The notes under the pieces: model-generated
The model's input: only the letters and a program-made list of their open reading frames with translations
Told to the model about the DNA's origin: nothing
Databases searched by the model: none
Program-made: the position numbers and the translations under genes
Part shown: piece by piece, positions 45,401 to 52,341 of the stretch
How positions within the stretch are numbered: position 1 is the stretch's first letter
How the letters are laid out: the number at the start of each line of letters is the position of its first letter
Assembly (NCBI GenBank): GCA_902775475.1
Contig: CACYME010000020.1
Span: forward strand, 1 to 64,000
Reading direction: 5' to 3'
Source of the DNA: an uncultured Prevotellaceae bacterium
GTDB lineage: Bacteria; Bacteroidota; Bacteroidia; Bacteroidales; Bacteroidaceae
Length of the DNA stretch: 64,000 nucleotides

Positions 45401-45585
45401 CGCATCTTCATTTCCTCGGTGGCCTTGTTGGTGAAGGTGACGGCCAGTATCTGCCGATAGTTCAGCGGATTGCGAATCAGTAGTTTAATGTATTCTGTGG
45501 CCAGGGTAAACGTCTTTCCGCTGCCGGCACTGGCTTTGTAGACGGTGAGGGGGATGGGGGTGGTCTTCTGGTTGATTGTATTCAT
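39448..45585 (-). CDS. addAB: AddA-AddB fusion: single-chain helicase-nuclease for recombination repair
   Basis: 2045 aa from MNTINQKTTPIPLTVYKASA; the frame reaches 45690 but there overlaps DUF5686. Residues about 13-1055 are AddA: Walker A YKASAGSGKTFTLATEY, motif II DEFQDTS (about 400), helicase motif SIHKSKGLEFHHV (about 711) and a RecB-type nuclease VVDFKFGRE (about 1008). Residues about 1086-2045 are AddB: PNKRASLFLNELLARKAG, second nuclease VIDYKTGAH (about 1918) and Fe-S Cys (RCPLQF near 1752, CVNCPYRQLC at the end). The two are normally separate genes. The joint (about 1063-1085) is a repeat sequence. An internal ATG at 42327 with GGGGAGGAG before it could still give free AddB. Two further repeats are read in frame. 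Confidence 0.92.
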   Translation of the reverse strand: MNTINQKTTPIPLTVYKASAGSGKTFTLATEYIKLLIRNPLNYRQILAVTFTNKATEEMKMRILSQLYGIWRELPDSKSYQEKVSEALKGELSPQQIAERAGQALHLLLHNYSYFHVETIDSFFQSVMRNLARELNLTANLRVGLNDVQMEEAAVDQLIDSLSATDLMLQWLMTYIMDNISDDRSWNVIGQIKKFGRTIFRDYYKAHSQELTALMQKKDFFSDYQEELRRMRSEAMKRMQDIGNAFFAVLEDEGLDISDLSYGNTGVASLFVKLRNGVFDESVLTSRALDCNGQPEKWCKKNHQRRDLIYHLASTSLGSLLSQAIEEQPRQWKLYKSADLTLRHLSQLRLLGNIEQKMRQLNDEQNRFLLSDTQQLLHELIDGSDTPFIFEKIGTHLEHIMIDEFQDTSTVQWQNFKILLQETMSHKGSENLIVGDVKQSIYRWRSGDWRLLAGITDEFPNAQQMVYVDTLDTNRRSAPSIVNFNNAFFIEAAKQEEVTAYGDVKQKVPDGKPCEGQVSVTLFPAADYESKTLTALTTQIEELLSEGAKASDIAILVRTNSYIPLIAKHLNEQLPDLKVVSDEAFRLDASSAVMAIVTALRHLSHPDDAIAKASLEEIHSSTPEQFFAEDAILALLQLPLYELTEQLYSLLQLDRMGNQSAYLCAFFDQVTAYAADNGSDIDGFLREWDESIGAKTIQSPETDGLRIISIHKSKGLEFHHVLVPFCDWRLEMPDVLWCTPGEAPFNRLPLAPIDFSQKGMKGTIYDSNYKEEHQQNIVDNLNLLYVAFTRASKRLYVYGKRKSTALSRSALIEKVLPEITEGLDGASLTGQEDESAPIVFTYKPQAANPKPQASSLKSQTSNPFLQESTPVKVGIETFDTKVNFKQSKKSIEFSKPDADEDEQSLQMQYIQLGSVMHSVLSSIRSTDDVDSVLQQLEQEGILYDGELTRPHLLDLLRKRLSSPRVAEWFKPGRWQLFNECTILSIDPKSGRVVEHRPDRVMADGKQTIVVDFKFGREREEYHKQVRNYMQLLSDMGHQNVTGYLWLVYSNKIIEVKPTDLTNLSAHPNPSPREGLSYQLPSVGEEPMMGSHEGFLSYVADDILSKYGNDLSRVAVVFPNKRASLFLNELLARKAGRPIWSPAYITISELFRQHSERQVADPIKLVCDLHKSFTAQTGIDETLDHFYGWGQLLLADFDDLDKQMADADRVLANLSDLHEMDDDSFLTDEQRQVLRRFFSNFSDEHNSELKQRFLRLWNRMGAIYHDFNQRLAEQGLAYEGSLYKEVVTAPGINFAYDNYIFVGFNVLLQVEQRLFTLLRREGKARFYWDFDRYYMKDNETGHFISQYQADFPNELDIDDEHIYNNFAQPKHISIVSASTENIQARYAAQWLKGHEATSSTAVVLCNEGLLPAITHCLPDNVDNVNITTGYPLSLSPVASLVNQLVTLRRDGYDHQREHFRLRQVSALLRHPYLMSASPQVSALLKQLREEKNYFPTRQQLQVDELTTQLFRPFAPQHQNGELLSWLCDVLQLVATSFSTLHSALNAQHSTLNIQEDVLLQECIFRAWMLLNRLQNLAESGDLITDSITLGRLINQLMQTTTVPFHGEPAEGLQVMGLLETRNLDFRHLLILSASEGNMPRGASDTSFIPYSLRKAYGLTTPDHQVAIYSYYFHRLLQRADDVTIVYNNSTADGQKGEMSRFLLQLMVECPHRINYLTLQGGQDSQKRQPQAVENRAQLPELLTPTAINRYLRCPLQFHYYYVEKLREPDETDDDTIDNRIFGNIFHEASRIIYTRLMNQSHQILARDIDHLLKTKADIERAVDEAFRTELFQIRDDRPNFHPRLNGLQLINRQVIIHYLRQLLTIDRQLAPFTILDLEGLVSMELPLSGAKGPQKATIGGRIDRLDMITDRDGRQHIRVIDYKTGAHRLKPLADVEAIFAQESLKNHSDYYLQTMLYSIIVAREHPQTPVSPALLFIQHAQGDDYDPILQLGKQQPISDVSELAPLFMQLLSETIERMFDPDTPLEPTTDQQRCVNCPYRQLCFGQ
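40931..40971. repeat. TTGAGTGTTGAGCG repeat inside the AddB part
   Basis: About five imperfect 8-10 bp units, read on the minus strand as TLHSALNAQHSTLN. It looks like an intergenic-type repeat retained in frame. Confidence 0.7.
42328..42394. repeat. Palindromic CCCCTCCC repeat at the AddA-AddB joint
   Basis: AGCCCCTCCCTTGGGGAAGG and the surrounding G/C-rich tracts form an inverted-repeat unit of the type usually seen between genes. Read on the minus strand it gives HPNPSPREGLS and PSVGEE, the only sequence between the AddA nuclease end and the AddB start. Confidence 0.75.
42999..43062. repeat. TTTGAGGTTTGAGA repeat inside the AddA part
   Basis: Six or seven units of (G)TTTGAG/CTTGAG, read as PQAANPKPQASSLKSQTSN. 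It lies between the helicase core and the RecB-type nuclease, a likely surface linker. Confidence 0.75.
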
Positions 45586-45647
45586 CGTTTTTGTTCTTGT
45601 CCTATGAGAAATGGAAAATGAGAAATGGATAGACACAAGGCATGGAG

Positions 45648-47777
45648 TTACCATCTTCTGAAAAGTTCGAAGGTGAATTTGGCGCCGCACTCCTGGAACT
45701 GGGTGCTCAGGAAGCTGGCGAAGGCTCCCACAGAGAAGTAGCGGCAGGTGAAGCCGTAGCCCAGCTCGCTATAGAGGCGTGTGTGGGCGATGGCAAGCGA
45801 GCTGAGGTAGACGCGCTCAGACTCCACGTAGCGCCCCACCAGGGGCACGAAACAGGCAGCGAGCAAGGGCGACTCGAACGAGATGTTTCCCCTCAGGTAG
45901 TAGTTGCTCTGGTTGTAGAGGCGTGAGCTCAGCAGCTGGAAATTGCCCGACCAGTCGTCGTCCCAGCCTTCGGGCAGGTTCTCGTCGCGGAAGTTCGAGT
46001 AGTCCATGAAGAAGTTCTTGTCGCGCTTGGTGTAGAAGCCTGCTCCCACGCGCATGTTCAGCGTCTGCAGCCGTTGCATGCGGTGCTTCAGCGAGGCATC
46101 CATTTCCCAGCGCTCGTAGGTCAGGTCGTTCTTCTTGTCCTTCAGTCCGCGCTCGTAGTCGATGGTCAGCAGGGGACCTTTTCGCCAGGGGCGCGTCTTC
46201 ACCGAGAGCATGGGGGCCAGGCTGCGGTATTTGTCGGGCATGCCCAGGGCTGCCATCTGGCGGTGGTTCACGGCCTTGCGCTGGTGGAACACCAGACCGG
46301 CCTCCACGGCCAGGCGGTTGTTCAGCGGCAGCACGTTGAGCACGCGCAGGTTCAGGTCGTCGAACTGGTCAAGCCACATCTCGTCGAATTCGGGCAAGTC
46401 GCCCTGCAGGCGTTTCAGCTCGTCGATGACGGTGGAGTTGTAGATGCGGTTGCCGTTGGCCCATGCCACTTCGGCATAGGCATCGCGGTCGCGGTAGGAG
46501 TAGTCGAGGCGGATGGGCAGGTTGAAGTAGAAGCGGCGCTGCTTGAAGTTGTAGCCCAGGCGGGTATTCATGCCTATCGACATGTTGTCGGTCAGGTTCA
46601 GTTTGGCACCCAGCTTGATGCGGTAGCTCAAGCCCTTGCGGTGGCTGTAGCTGATGTATTGTGGGTTGAGGATGGGCGACAGTCTGACGAAGCCTGCCTC
46701 GGAGCTGGCGCGGAGGCTGCGGATGAGGCTCTCGCCCACCATGTCCCAGCCAATCTCCTTCCAGTAATTGTGCTTGCGCTTCTTGGGCTGTTGCTGCAGG
46801 GAGGTGTCAATGGCTATGGTGTCGGGCTGCTGACGTCTGGCGCGGATGGAGTCGCGGTAGTGGTAGATGGCCTGCTCGGCTGGTGAGAGGCTGTAGGGGC
46901 GCACGGAGTCTATCAGGTGGCGGTCGCCCTTGATGCTGACGGAGTCGGGCAGGGTGATGGGGCAGTCGAAGGCAGCCTCGAAGGCCGAGGAGATGTGGTT
47001 GCCCAGGAACTTGAAGTTCACCCGCGTCTGGCACAGCTTGGGCAGTAGGGCCCGTACGCCGTCGTCGCCCTGCATGGTCATGGTCTTGAAGTGCAGCATG
47101 TCGAATTCGCCGTTCATCTCGGCGTCGATGATGCGCCCACTGGCGGCGTCGATGGTGGCCACGCCGCTCACCAGCTGGGTGTTGCTCACATAGCGTGGAC
47201 GGAAGTAGATGCGTGCCCGGTGGCTGTCGATGCGGCTGCTGGAGTAGCGGTAGAAGACGCGGTTGGGCCGGAAGAAGGGCGAGAGGATGTGGTCGCCGTA
47301 GAGCGTCTCGCTGTAGAGGCGTGGCGTGACGAACTCGAGCAGCGTAGGCATGGTGCGCCGGTTGTGGGGGATGGTGGTATAGTACACCTGCCGCAGGTTG
47401 TCGTAGTCGCCGTTCTCCTTAAAGGTGAGCTTGCTGTACTGCTCGCTGACGAACGAGCGCTGCCCCCTGGCGATGGCATACATCGACGGGACGACCCAGA
47501 GCGTGAAGTTGCGGCGGTGGGTCTGGTAGAGGTGCTTCACGTAGACGTTCGACTGCATGCCGCTGATGTTGTTGTCCTGCTGCTGGGCGTAGCTGAACAT
47601 GTGGCTGAGCAGCGTGTCGGTCGTCTCCGTCTGTGCCGCTGAGGGCAGGAAGGAAAGGGAGAGAAGGCACAAAAGAAATGAGAAATGAGGGATGAGAAAT
47701 GAGAAATGGTCACCTTTGCCCCGGACTTGGTGCCCGTGGCAACGCTGGCCTGAACCTATCAATTTCTCATTTCTCAT
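45648..47777 (-). CDS. DUF5686-type outer-membrane protein
   Basis: 709 aa from ATG 47777. A hydrophobic stretch (FSFLIPHFSFLLCLLSLSFL) ends in an AAQ-type cleavage site, and part of it is encoded by a TTTCTCATTTCTCA repeat. Residues about 60-330 have DUF5686-like motifs (RRTMPTLLEFVTPRLYSETL, AEMNGEFDMLHFKTMTM), and the rest is a beta-barrel-like region ending KFTFELFRRW. The usual N-terminal carboxypeptidase-regulatory domain is absent. It is thought to sit in the outer membrane; its role is unknown. It is between the nucleotidyltransferase-like gene and addAB. Confidence 0.8.
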   Translation of the reverse strand: MRNEKLIGSGQRCHGHQVRGKGDHFSFLIPHFSFLLCLLSLSFLPSAAQTETTDTLLSHMFSYAQQQDNNISGMQSNVYVKHLYQTHRRNFTLWVVPSMYAIARGQRSFVSEQYSKLTFKENGDYDNLRQVYYTTIPHNRRTMPTLLEFVTPRLYSETLYGDHILSPFFRPNRVFYRYSSSRIDSHRARIYFRPRYVSNTQLVSGVATIDAASGRIIDAEMNGEFDMLHFKTMTMQGDDGVRALLPKLCQTRVNFKFLGNHISSAFEAAFDCPITLPDSVSIKGDRHLIDSVRPYSLSPAEQAIYHYRDSIRARRQQPDTIAIDTSLQQQPKKRKHNYWKEIGWDMVGESLIRSLRASSEAGFVRLSPILNPQYISYSHRKGLSYRIKLGAKLNLTDNMSIGMNTRLGYNFKQRRFYFNLPIRLDYSYRDRDAYAEVAWANGNRIYNSTVIDELKRLQGDLPEFDEMWLDQFDDLNLRVLNVLPLNNRLAVEAGLVFHQRKAVNHRQMAALGMPDKYRSLAPMLSVKTRPWRKGPLLTIDYERGLKDKKNDLTYERWEMDASLKHRMQRLQTLNMRVGAGFYTKRDKNFFMDYSNFRDENLPEGWDDDWSGNFQLLSSRLYNQSNYYLRGNISFESPLLAACFVPLVGRYVESERVYLSSLAIAHTRLYSELGYGFTCRYFSVGAFASFLSTQFQECGAKFTFELFRRW
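47677..47708. repeat. GAGAAATGAG repeat inside the signal peptide of the DUF5686 protein
   Basis: Four units of GAGAAATGA/GAGGGATGA, read on the minus strand as HFSFLIPHFSFLL. The same unit appears at 47761-47785 around the start codon and in the gap near 45600. Confidence 0.75.
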
Positions 47778-47791
47778 TTCTCACTCCTCAT

Positions 47792-48808
47792 TTATTCTTC
47801 TACGTTTTCCAGCGAATGCGTGATGTTGGCCACCATGCTTGAGAGGCTTTCACCCGGACTGAAGCGGATGTAGCGGCTGGGCGACTGCACGTGCAGCAGT
47901 TCGTTGGCCAGCCGGTCAGACTCGTCGTCGGCGGGCTGCATGAAGGGCACCTCGTCGGCCGTGAAGCCGAGCAGACTGGTGAGCACCGTGCCAGCCAGCT
48001 GAGCCATGCGAGTGAAGTGCAGGCGCTCCATCCACGTCTGCAGCTTCACGAAGTCCACGCGGTCGCCCTGCTGGCGCAGCTGCTGCCCCAGGTCGATGAG
48101 TTGCCACAGGGGCAGTCCCTCGCGGAGCGTCGTCTTGAAGATGCCGAGCAGGCTGATGAGCATGGTCAGCGTGGGTGCCACGGTCTCTATGCGCTGGTGG
48201 GCTATGTTGACGTGGCTCGTTCCGCCCTCCAGCCATTCCTTCTCCATGATGCCGTGCAGCGTCATGTTGTTCAGCTTGTTGCTCAGCGTCATCATGCGGT
48301 GGCAATGCTCCACGCCGATGCTCTGCCAGCGGTAGTGTAGCGTGTGCTTATTAGGGCTGTCGGCGTCGGTGCCGTTGGCCCTGGCCCAGTCGTCGGCCTT
48401 CCGGCCCTGTGTGGCGAAGGGGAAGAAGATGTTCACCATGCCCGTGCGGCGATGGCTGGGGGTGGGGTAGAGGCAGCTGCTGGTCCACGGCTCCAGCAGG
48501 ATGGGGCGCAGCTGCTGCTCGCCGAGCAGTGCCAGCAGGGCGGCCACGTCGGCGCTGGCCTGCTGGTAGCGTCGTTCGGCCTTCCGGGTGTCCTGTTCCC
48601 ATTGCTGCTGCTGTTCGTCGGTCAGCCTCATGAAGAACTGGCCGCGGCAGGCCACGATGCCGTCGTGGAGCAGGGGCACCAGGCCGAGGCGCTGGGCGTG
48701 GAGCAGCACCTGCTGCCATTTCCAGGCCGACATGGGTTCTATCTGCTCTTCCTGTCCGTAGGCTCCGGCTCGCAGCAGTCGGAAGAAGTTTCGTTCGATG
48801 ATGGGCAT
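47792..48808 (-). CDS. Nucleotidyltransferase-like protein lacking the catalytic motif
   Basis: 338 aa. The start (RNFFRLLRAGAYGQEEQIEP) and overall layout resemble the uncharacterised nucleotidyltransferase family (NTP_transf_5), but the position where the DxDxLL motif is expected reads RTGMVNIFFPF, so catalysis is doubtful. A helical C-terminal half (about 180-330) follows. It is the first gene before DUF5686 and addAB. Family assignment is tentative. It lies next to a long tandem repeat at 48809-48914. Confidence 0.6.
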   Translation of the reverse strand: MPIIERNFFRLLRAGAYGQEEQIEPMSAWKWQQVLLHAQRLGLVPLLHDGIVACRGQFFMRLTDEQQQQWEQDTRKAERRYQQASADVAALLALLGEQQLRPILLEPWTSSCLYPTPSHRRTGMVNIFFPFATQGRKADDWARANGTDADSPNKHTLHYRWQSIGVEHCHRMMTLSNKLNNMTLHGIMEKEWLEGGTSHVNIAHQRIETVAPTLTMLISLLGIFKTTLREGLPLWQLIDLGQQLRQQGDRVDFVKLQTWMERLHFTRMAQLAGTVLTSLLGFTADEVPFMQPADDESDRLANELLHVQSPSRYIRFSPGESLSSMVANITHSLENVEE

Positions 48809-48914
48809 GAGTGAGGAGTGATGAGTGATAAGTGATGAGTGATAAGTGATGAGTGATGAGTGATAAGTGATGAGTGATGAGTGATAAGTGATAAGTGATG
48901 AGTGATGAGTGATG
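48809..48914. repeat. Tandem GTGATGAGTGATAA repeat
   Basis: About 100 bp of TGAGTGATAAG/TGAGTGATGAG units, directly upstream of the nucleotidyltransferase-like gene. TAACTCTCAACTC-type units follow up to 48965. No spacers, so it is not a CRISPR. Confidence 0.85.
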
Positions 48915-48962
48915 AGGCTCGGAGGTAAAGTCTCTCAACTCTTAACTCTTAACTCTCAACAC

Positions 48963-50243
48963 TCAATTCCCTGAGTAGCGCCGTGGATAGCGCAGCAGGA
49001 TGGCCAGCAGGGCGGCGATGCCGATGGCAACCGGATAGCACAGCGCCGGGAGTATCTCGATGGGGTTGATGGCTGCCAGCCCGGCTGCCATGAGCACCTG
49101 AGCGCCGTAGGGGATGAGGCCCTGGACGGTGCACGAGAAGGTGTCGAGCAGCGAGGCGCACTTGCGGGGGTCGAGGCCGTACTTCTCGCCTATCTGGTGG
49201 GCAATGCCGCCCACGGTGATGATGCTCACCGTGTTGTTGGCCGTGCAGAGGTTGACGATGCTCACCAGCGCGGCTATCGACAGCTCGGCACCGCGCTTGC
49301 CGCTGATGTGGCGCGTCAGCAGGCGGATGATGCAGTCGATGCCGCCGCCAGCCTTGATGGTCTCCAGCAGCCCTCCGGCCAGCATGGTGATGACGATGAG
49401 CTCGCCCATGCCCACGATGCCGTCGCCCATCGACTGCATCCAGGCGAAGGCGTCGGCAAAGCCGCCCGTGAGCAGGCCGATGGCGCCCGTCAGCACGATG
49501 CCGAGGGTGAGCACGGCCATGACGTTCAGGCCGAAGATGGCCGTCACGAGCACCACCAGATAGGGCAGCACCTTCACCGGCTCCACGGCGGGCAGCTGGC
49601 TGGGCGAGCTGATGCCCTGGCCCATGAAGAGGTAGAGCACGAGCACGACGACGGCGGCAGGCACGACGATGAACGAGTTCACGCGGAACTTGTCGCTCAG
49701 CTTGCAGCCCTGCGTCTGCGTGGCAATGATGGTGGTGTCGCTGATGAACGAGAGGTTGTCGCCGAAGAACGAGCCGCCCACCACCGCCGCCACGAGCACC
49801 GCCACCGAGGCACCCGTCTGGGCGGCCACGCCGGCAGCGATGGGTGTCAGGGCGACGATGGTCCCCACGCTGGTGCCGATGCTGAGCGAGATGAAGCAGG
49901 CGGCCAGGAACAGGCCCGCAAGCATCATCTGCCCCGGCAGCAGCGACAGCGCCAGGTTCACCGTGGCGTCGATCGACCCCATCATCTTCGCCGAGTGGGC
50001 GAAGGCGCCTGCCAGCACGAAAATCCAGATCATGAGCATCATCTGCGGCGTGCCGGCACCGCGGCTGAACACGTCGATGCGATGCCGCAGCGGCCCCTTG
50101 CCGATGGCCACGGCATAGACCGACGCCGCCAGGAAGGCCACCGTGATGGGCACCTTGTAGAAGTCGCCGCACACTATGCTCGTCAGCAGGTACAACGTCA
50201 CGAACACCAGCAGCGGCGACAGCGAAAACAGACCGTTCTTCAT
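48963..50243 (-). CDS. nhaC: NhaC-family Na+/H+ antiporter
   Basis: 426 aa with about eleven membrane helices from MKNGLFSLSPLLVFVTLYLL. SLSIGTSVGTIVALTPIA and GGSFFGDNLSFISDTTIIAT are family signatures, and NLCTANNTVSIITVGGIAHQ is typical of the C-terminal part. It exchanges Na+ for H+ across the inner membrane; NhaC proteins can also use malate/lactate. It follows uxaA by 26 bp and may be part of a uronate-use unit. The frame is open to 50663 but overlaps uxaA. Confidence 0.9.
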   Translation of the reverse strand: MKNGLFSLSPLLVFVTLYLLTSIVCGDFYKVPITVAFLAASVYAVAIGKGPLRHRIDVFSRGAGTPQMMLMIWIFVLAGAFAHSAKMMGSIDATVNLALSLLPGQMMLAGLFLAACFISLSIGTSVGTIVALTPIAAGVAAQTGASVAVLVAAVVGGSFFGDNLSFISDTTIIATQTQGCKLSDKFRVNSFIVVPAAVVVLVLYLFMGQGISSPSQLPAVEPVKVLPYLVVLVTAIFGLNVMAVLTLGIVLTGAIGLLTGGFADAFAWMQSMGDGIVGMGELIVITMLAGGLLETIKAGGGIDCIIRLLTRHISGKRGAELSIAALVSIVNLCTANNTVSIITVGGIAHQIGEKYGLDPRKCASLLDTFSCTVQGLIPYGAQVLMAAGLAAINPIEILPALCYPVAIGIAALLAILLRYPRRYSGN

Positions 50244-50269
50244 TCGTTGTTTGTTAGCTCCGTGTCCAA

Positions 50270-51766
50270 TCACAGGGTGACCCCGTTCTTGAAGATGGCT
50301 ATTTCGCGGTAGTCGTTCTCCTCGTTGCGGGCCAGTTCGCCGCTGGCCACGCTGAGCACCTTGTCGATGAACTCGGGCAGCAGTTCCTCCATCGTGCGGC
50401 CCTCGATGAGCTGACCCGCCGAGAAGTCCACCCACTGCGGCTTGCGCTGTGCCAGCACCGGGTTCGTGGCAATCTTCATCGTGGGCACGAAGGTGCCGAA
50501 GGGCGTGCCGCGGCCCGTGGTGAAGAGCACCAGATGGCAGCCGCAGGCAGCCAGCGCCGTGGCCGCCACCAGGTCGTTGCCCGGGGCCGAGAGCAGGTTC
50601 AGGCCGCGAGCCTCCAGGCGGTCGCCATACTCCATCACGCCGCTCACCGGGGCCCTGCCGCACTTCTGCGTGCAGCCCAGCGCCTTGTCCTCCAGCGTCG
50701 AGATGCCCCCCGCCTTGTTGCCCGGCGAGGGGTTCTCGCCCACCGGCTCGCCGTGGCTGAGGAAATACTCCTTGAAGCTGTTAATCATCGACACCGTCTT
50801 CCGGAAGAGCTCAGGCGTCTCGCAGCGGTTCATCAGGATCGTCTCGGCGCCGAACATCTCGGGCACCTCGGTGAGCACGCTCGTGCCCCCCTGGGCCACC
50901 AGCCAGTCGCTCAGCTCGCCCACCAGCGGGTTGGCCGTGATGCCGCTGAAGCCGTCGCTGCCGCCGCACTTCAGGCCCACCCTCAGCTCGCTCACCGGCA
51001 CCTCCTCGCGTCGGTCCTCGCGGGCCCTGGCATAGAGCTTGCGCAGCACCTCCATGCCCGCCTCCACCTCGTCGCCGTCGACGCGCTGCGTCACCAGCAG
51101 GCTGATGCGCTCGCGGTCATAGTCGCCCAGCAGCTCCATGAAGTTGTCGGGCTGGTTGTTCTCGCAGCCCAGGGCCAGCACCAGCACGGCGCCAGCGTTC
51201 GGGTGGAGCACAATGTCGCGCAGCACCTTGCGCGTGTTCTCGTGGTCGCCCGAGAGCTGCGAGCAGCCGTAGTTGTGGTGCCAGCAGCAGATGCCGTCGA
51301 TGCCCTCGCAGCCCGTTTCCTGCCGCAGCTGGCGAGCCAGCCGCTCGCCGATGCCGTTCACGCAGCCCACCGTGGGCACTATCCACAACTCGTTGCGAAC
51401 GCCAACCAGTCCGCTCCGGCGGCGGTAGCCCCTGAACGTGCGCCCCTCGCGGGCTATCGGCAGCCGCTCGCCCACTGGCTCGTAGGTGTACTCCAGCGTG
51501 CCCTTCAGGTTCGTCTGCAGGTTCGTCTCGTTCACCCAGTCGCCAGCCCTCATCGCATGGCGGGCATGGCCGATGGGGTAGCCATATTTAATGATGTCCT
51601 CGCCCGCCGCCACGTCTCTGATGAGCACCTTGTGACCCGCTGGCGTGTCCTGGTTCACCACGATGTCGCGCCCGTCGAGGCTGATCACGTCGCCCCTACG
51701 CTTCGGCTGAAGGCAAACCACCACCGTGTCGGCCCCGTTGATTCTGATGAAAGTTGATTGTTCCAT
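50270..51766 (-). CDS. uxaA: Altronate dehydratase
   Basis: 498 aa from MEQSTFIRINGADTVVVCLQ. The small N-terminal SAF-like part (about 1-95) is followed by the large catalytic domain, with GICCWHHNYGCSQLSGDHE holding metal-binding His/Cys, ALGCENNQPDNF, GLKCGGSDGFSGITANPLVG and the C-terminal CGCHLVLFTTGRGTPFG. It turns D-altronate into 2-keto-3-deoxygluconate in galacturonate breakdown. Its partner uxaC is at 53454-54863; uxaB is not in the window. Confidence 0.94.
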   Translation of the reverse strand: MEQSTFIRINGADTVVVCLQPKRRGDVISLDGRDIVVNQDTPAGHKVLIRDVAAGEDIIKYGYPIGHARHAMRAGDWVNETNLQTNLKGTLEYTYEPVGERLPIAREGRTFRGYRRRSGLVGVRNELWIVPTVGCVNGIGERLARQLRQETGCEGIDGICCWHHNYGCSQLSGDHENTRKVLRDIVLHPNAGAVLVLALGCENNQPDNFMELLGDYDRERISLLVTQRVDGDEVEAGMEVLRKLYARAREDRREEVPVSELRVGLKCGGSDGFSGITANPLVGELSDWLVAQGGTSVLTEVPEMFGAETILMNRCETPELFRKTVSMINSFKEYFLSHGEPVGENPSPGNKAGGISTLEDKALGCTQKCGRAPVSGVMEYGDRLEARGLNLLSAPGNDLVAATALAACGCHLVLFTTGRGTPFGTFVPTMKIATNPVLAQRKPQWVDFSAGQLIEGRTMEELLPEFIDKVLSVASGELARNEENDYREIAIFKNGVTL

Positions 51767-51811
51767 GATTCTCTTTTTGTCTGTTTTTTTATATAGTTGT
51801 TTATTAACATG

Positions 51812-51819
51812 CAAAGTTA
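51812..51819 (-). promoter_or_regulatory. Promoter -7 motif TAACTTTG of uxaA-nhaC
   Basis: It fits TAnnTTTG and lies 45 bp before uxaA. Confidence 0.6.
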
Positions 51820-51869
51820 CGAAAAAATCGGCGAATAGGCGAAAGAAAAAGGGTGAGAATTGGGGACTA

Positions 51870-51897
51870 TAGGAGTTAAAAGGAGTTAAAGGAGCGG
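51870..51897. repeat. GGAGTTAAA repeat
   Basis: Three units of GGAGTTAAA(A). The same unit is at 58766-58808. Confidence 0.7.
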
Positions 51898-51974
51898 GCT
51901 TAGCAGCACGTCGGCCAGGTCGAATATGTACTGGGCCTGCGTATTGGCAGATCCATCTTTTTTTTTGAACAATC

Positions 51975-52268
51975 TTGACAAAATAGCCATTTTTGGCCTC
52001 CATATTTTGAAAATTCTTCACGAAAAAACTTTTGGGCGAAAAAAAGCCTGTTTTTTTGAAGGTTTGCTAAATGGTTGATTGTCAGCCTGTTGGTTTGATT
52101 TTTGCAAAATAAGGCGTTCGTTGAGAAAAAAAGTCAACGCCTTTTGAAAATTTGGCGTTGACTTTTGAAAATTTGGCGTGCTTACAGAAACGCGAAAAGT
52201 AGCAAAATTTGAGCAAAAAACGTGTCGAGGGGTCAAAACGGCCATTTTTCGCTCCAGAATGCTTTGTC
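51975..52268 (-). repeat. 432-bp dispersed element, copy C (diverged, inverted loop)
   Basis: On the minus strand it lines up with copies A and B from CATTCTGG through the core to GAATTTTCAAAA, with more substitutions and both ends unclear. The core GTCAACGCC/GGCGTTGAC (52133-52141, 52154-52162) with the minus-strand T-run is kept, but the 12 nt between the arms read AAATTTTCAAAA instead of TTTTGAAAATTT. The long 17-bp hairpin of A and B therefore cannot form. Confidence 0.75.
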
Positions 52269-52341
52269 GCCGTGAAGCAAATTTTCTGTGAAAAATTTTG
52301 ACATTTTCTCTGCGGTTCGTTGATTATAAGTGGAACAACAA

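Noticed and set aside
48809-48965. Possible CRISPR array
   Set aside because: Units of about 10 bp in tandem with no unique spacers and no cas genes nearby.
49197-51757. Two long plus-strand frames (371 and 407 codons) opposite nhaC and uxaA
   Set aside because: They are shadows: no family motifs, extreme composition, and the opposite strand has complete NhaC and UxaA signatures.
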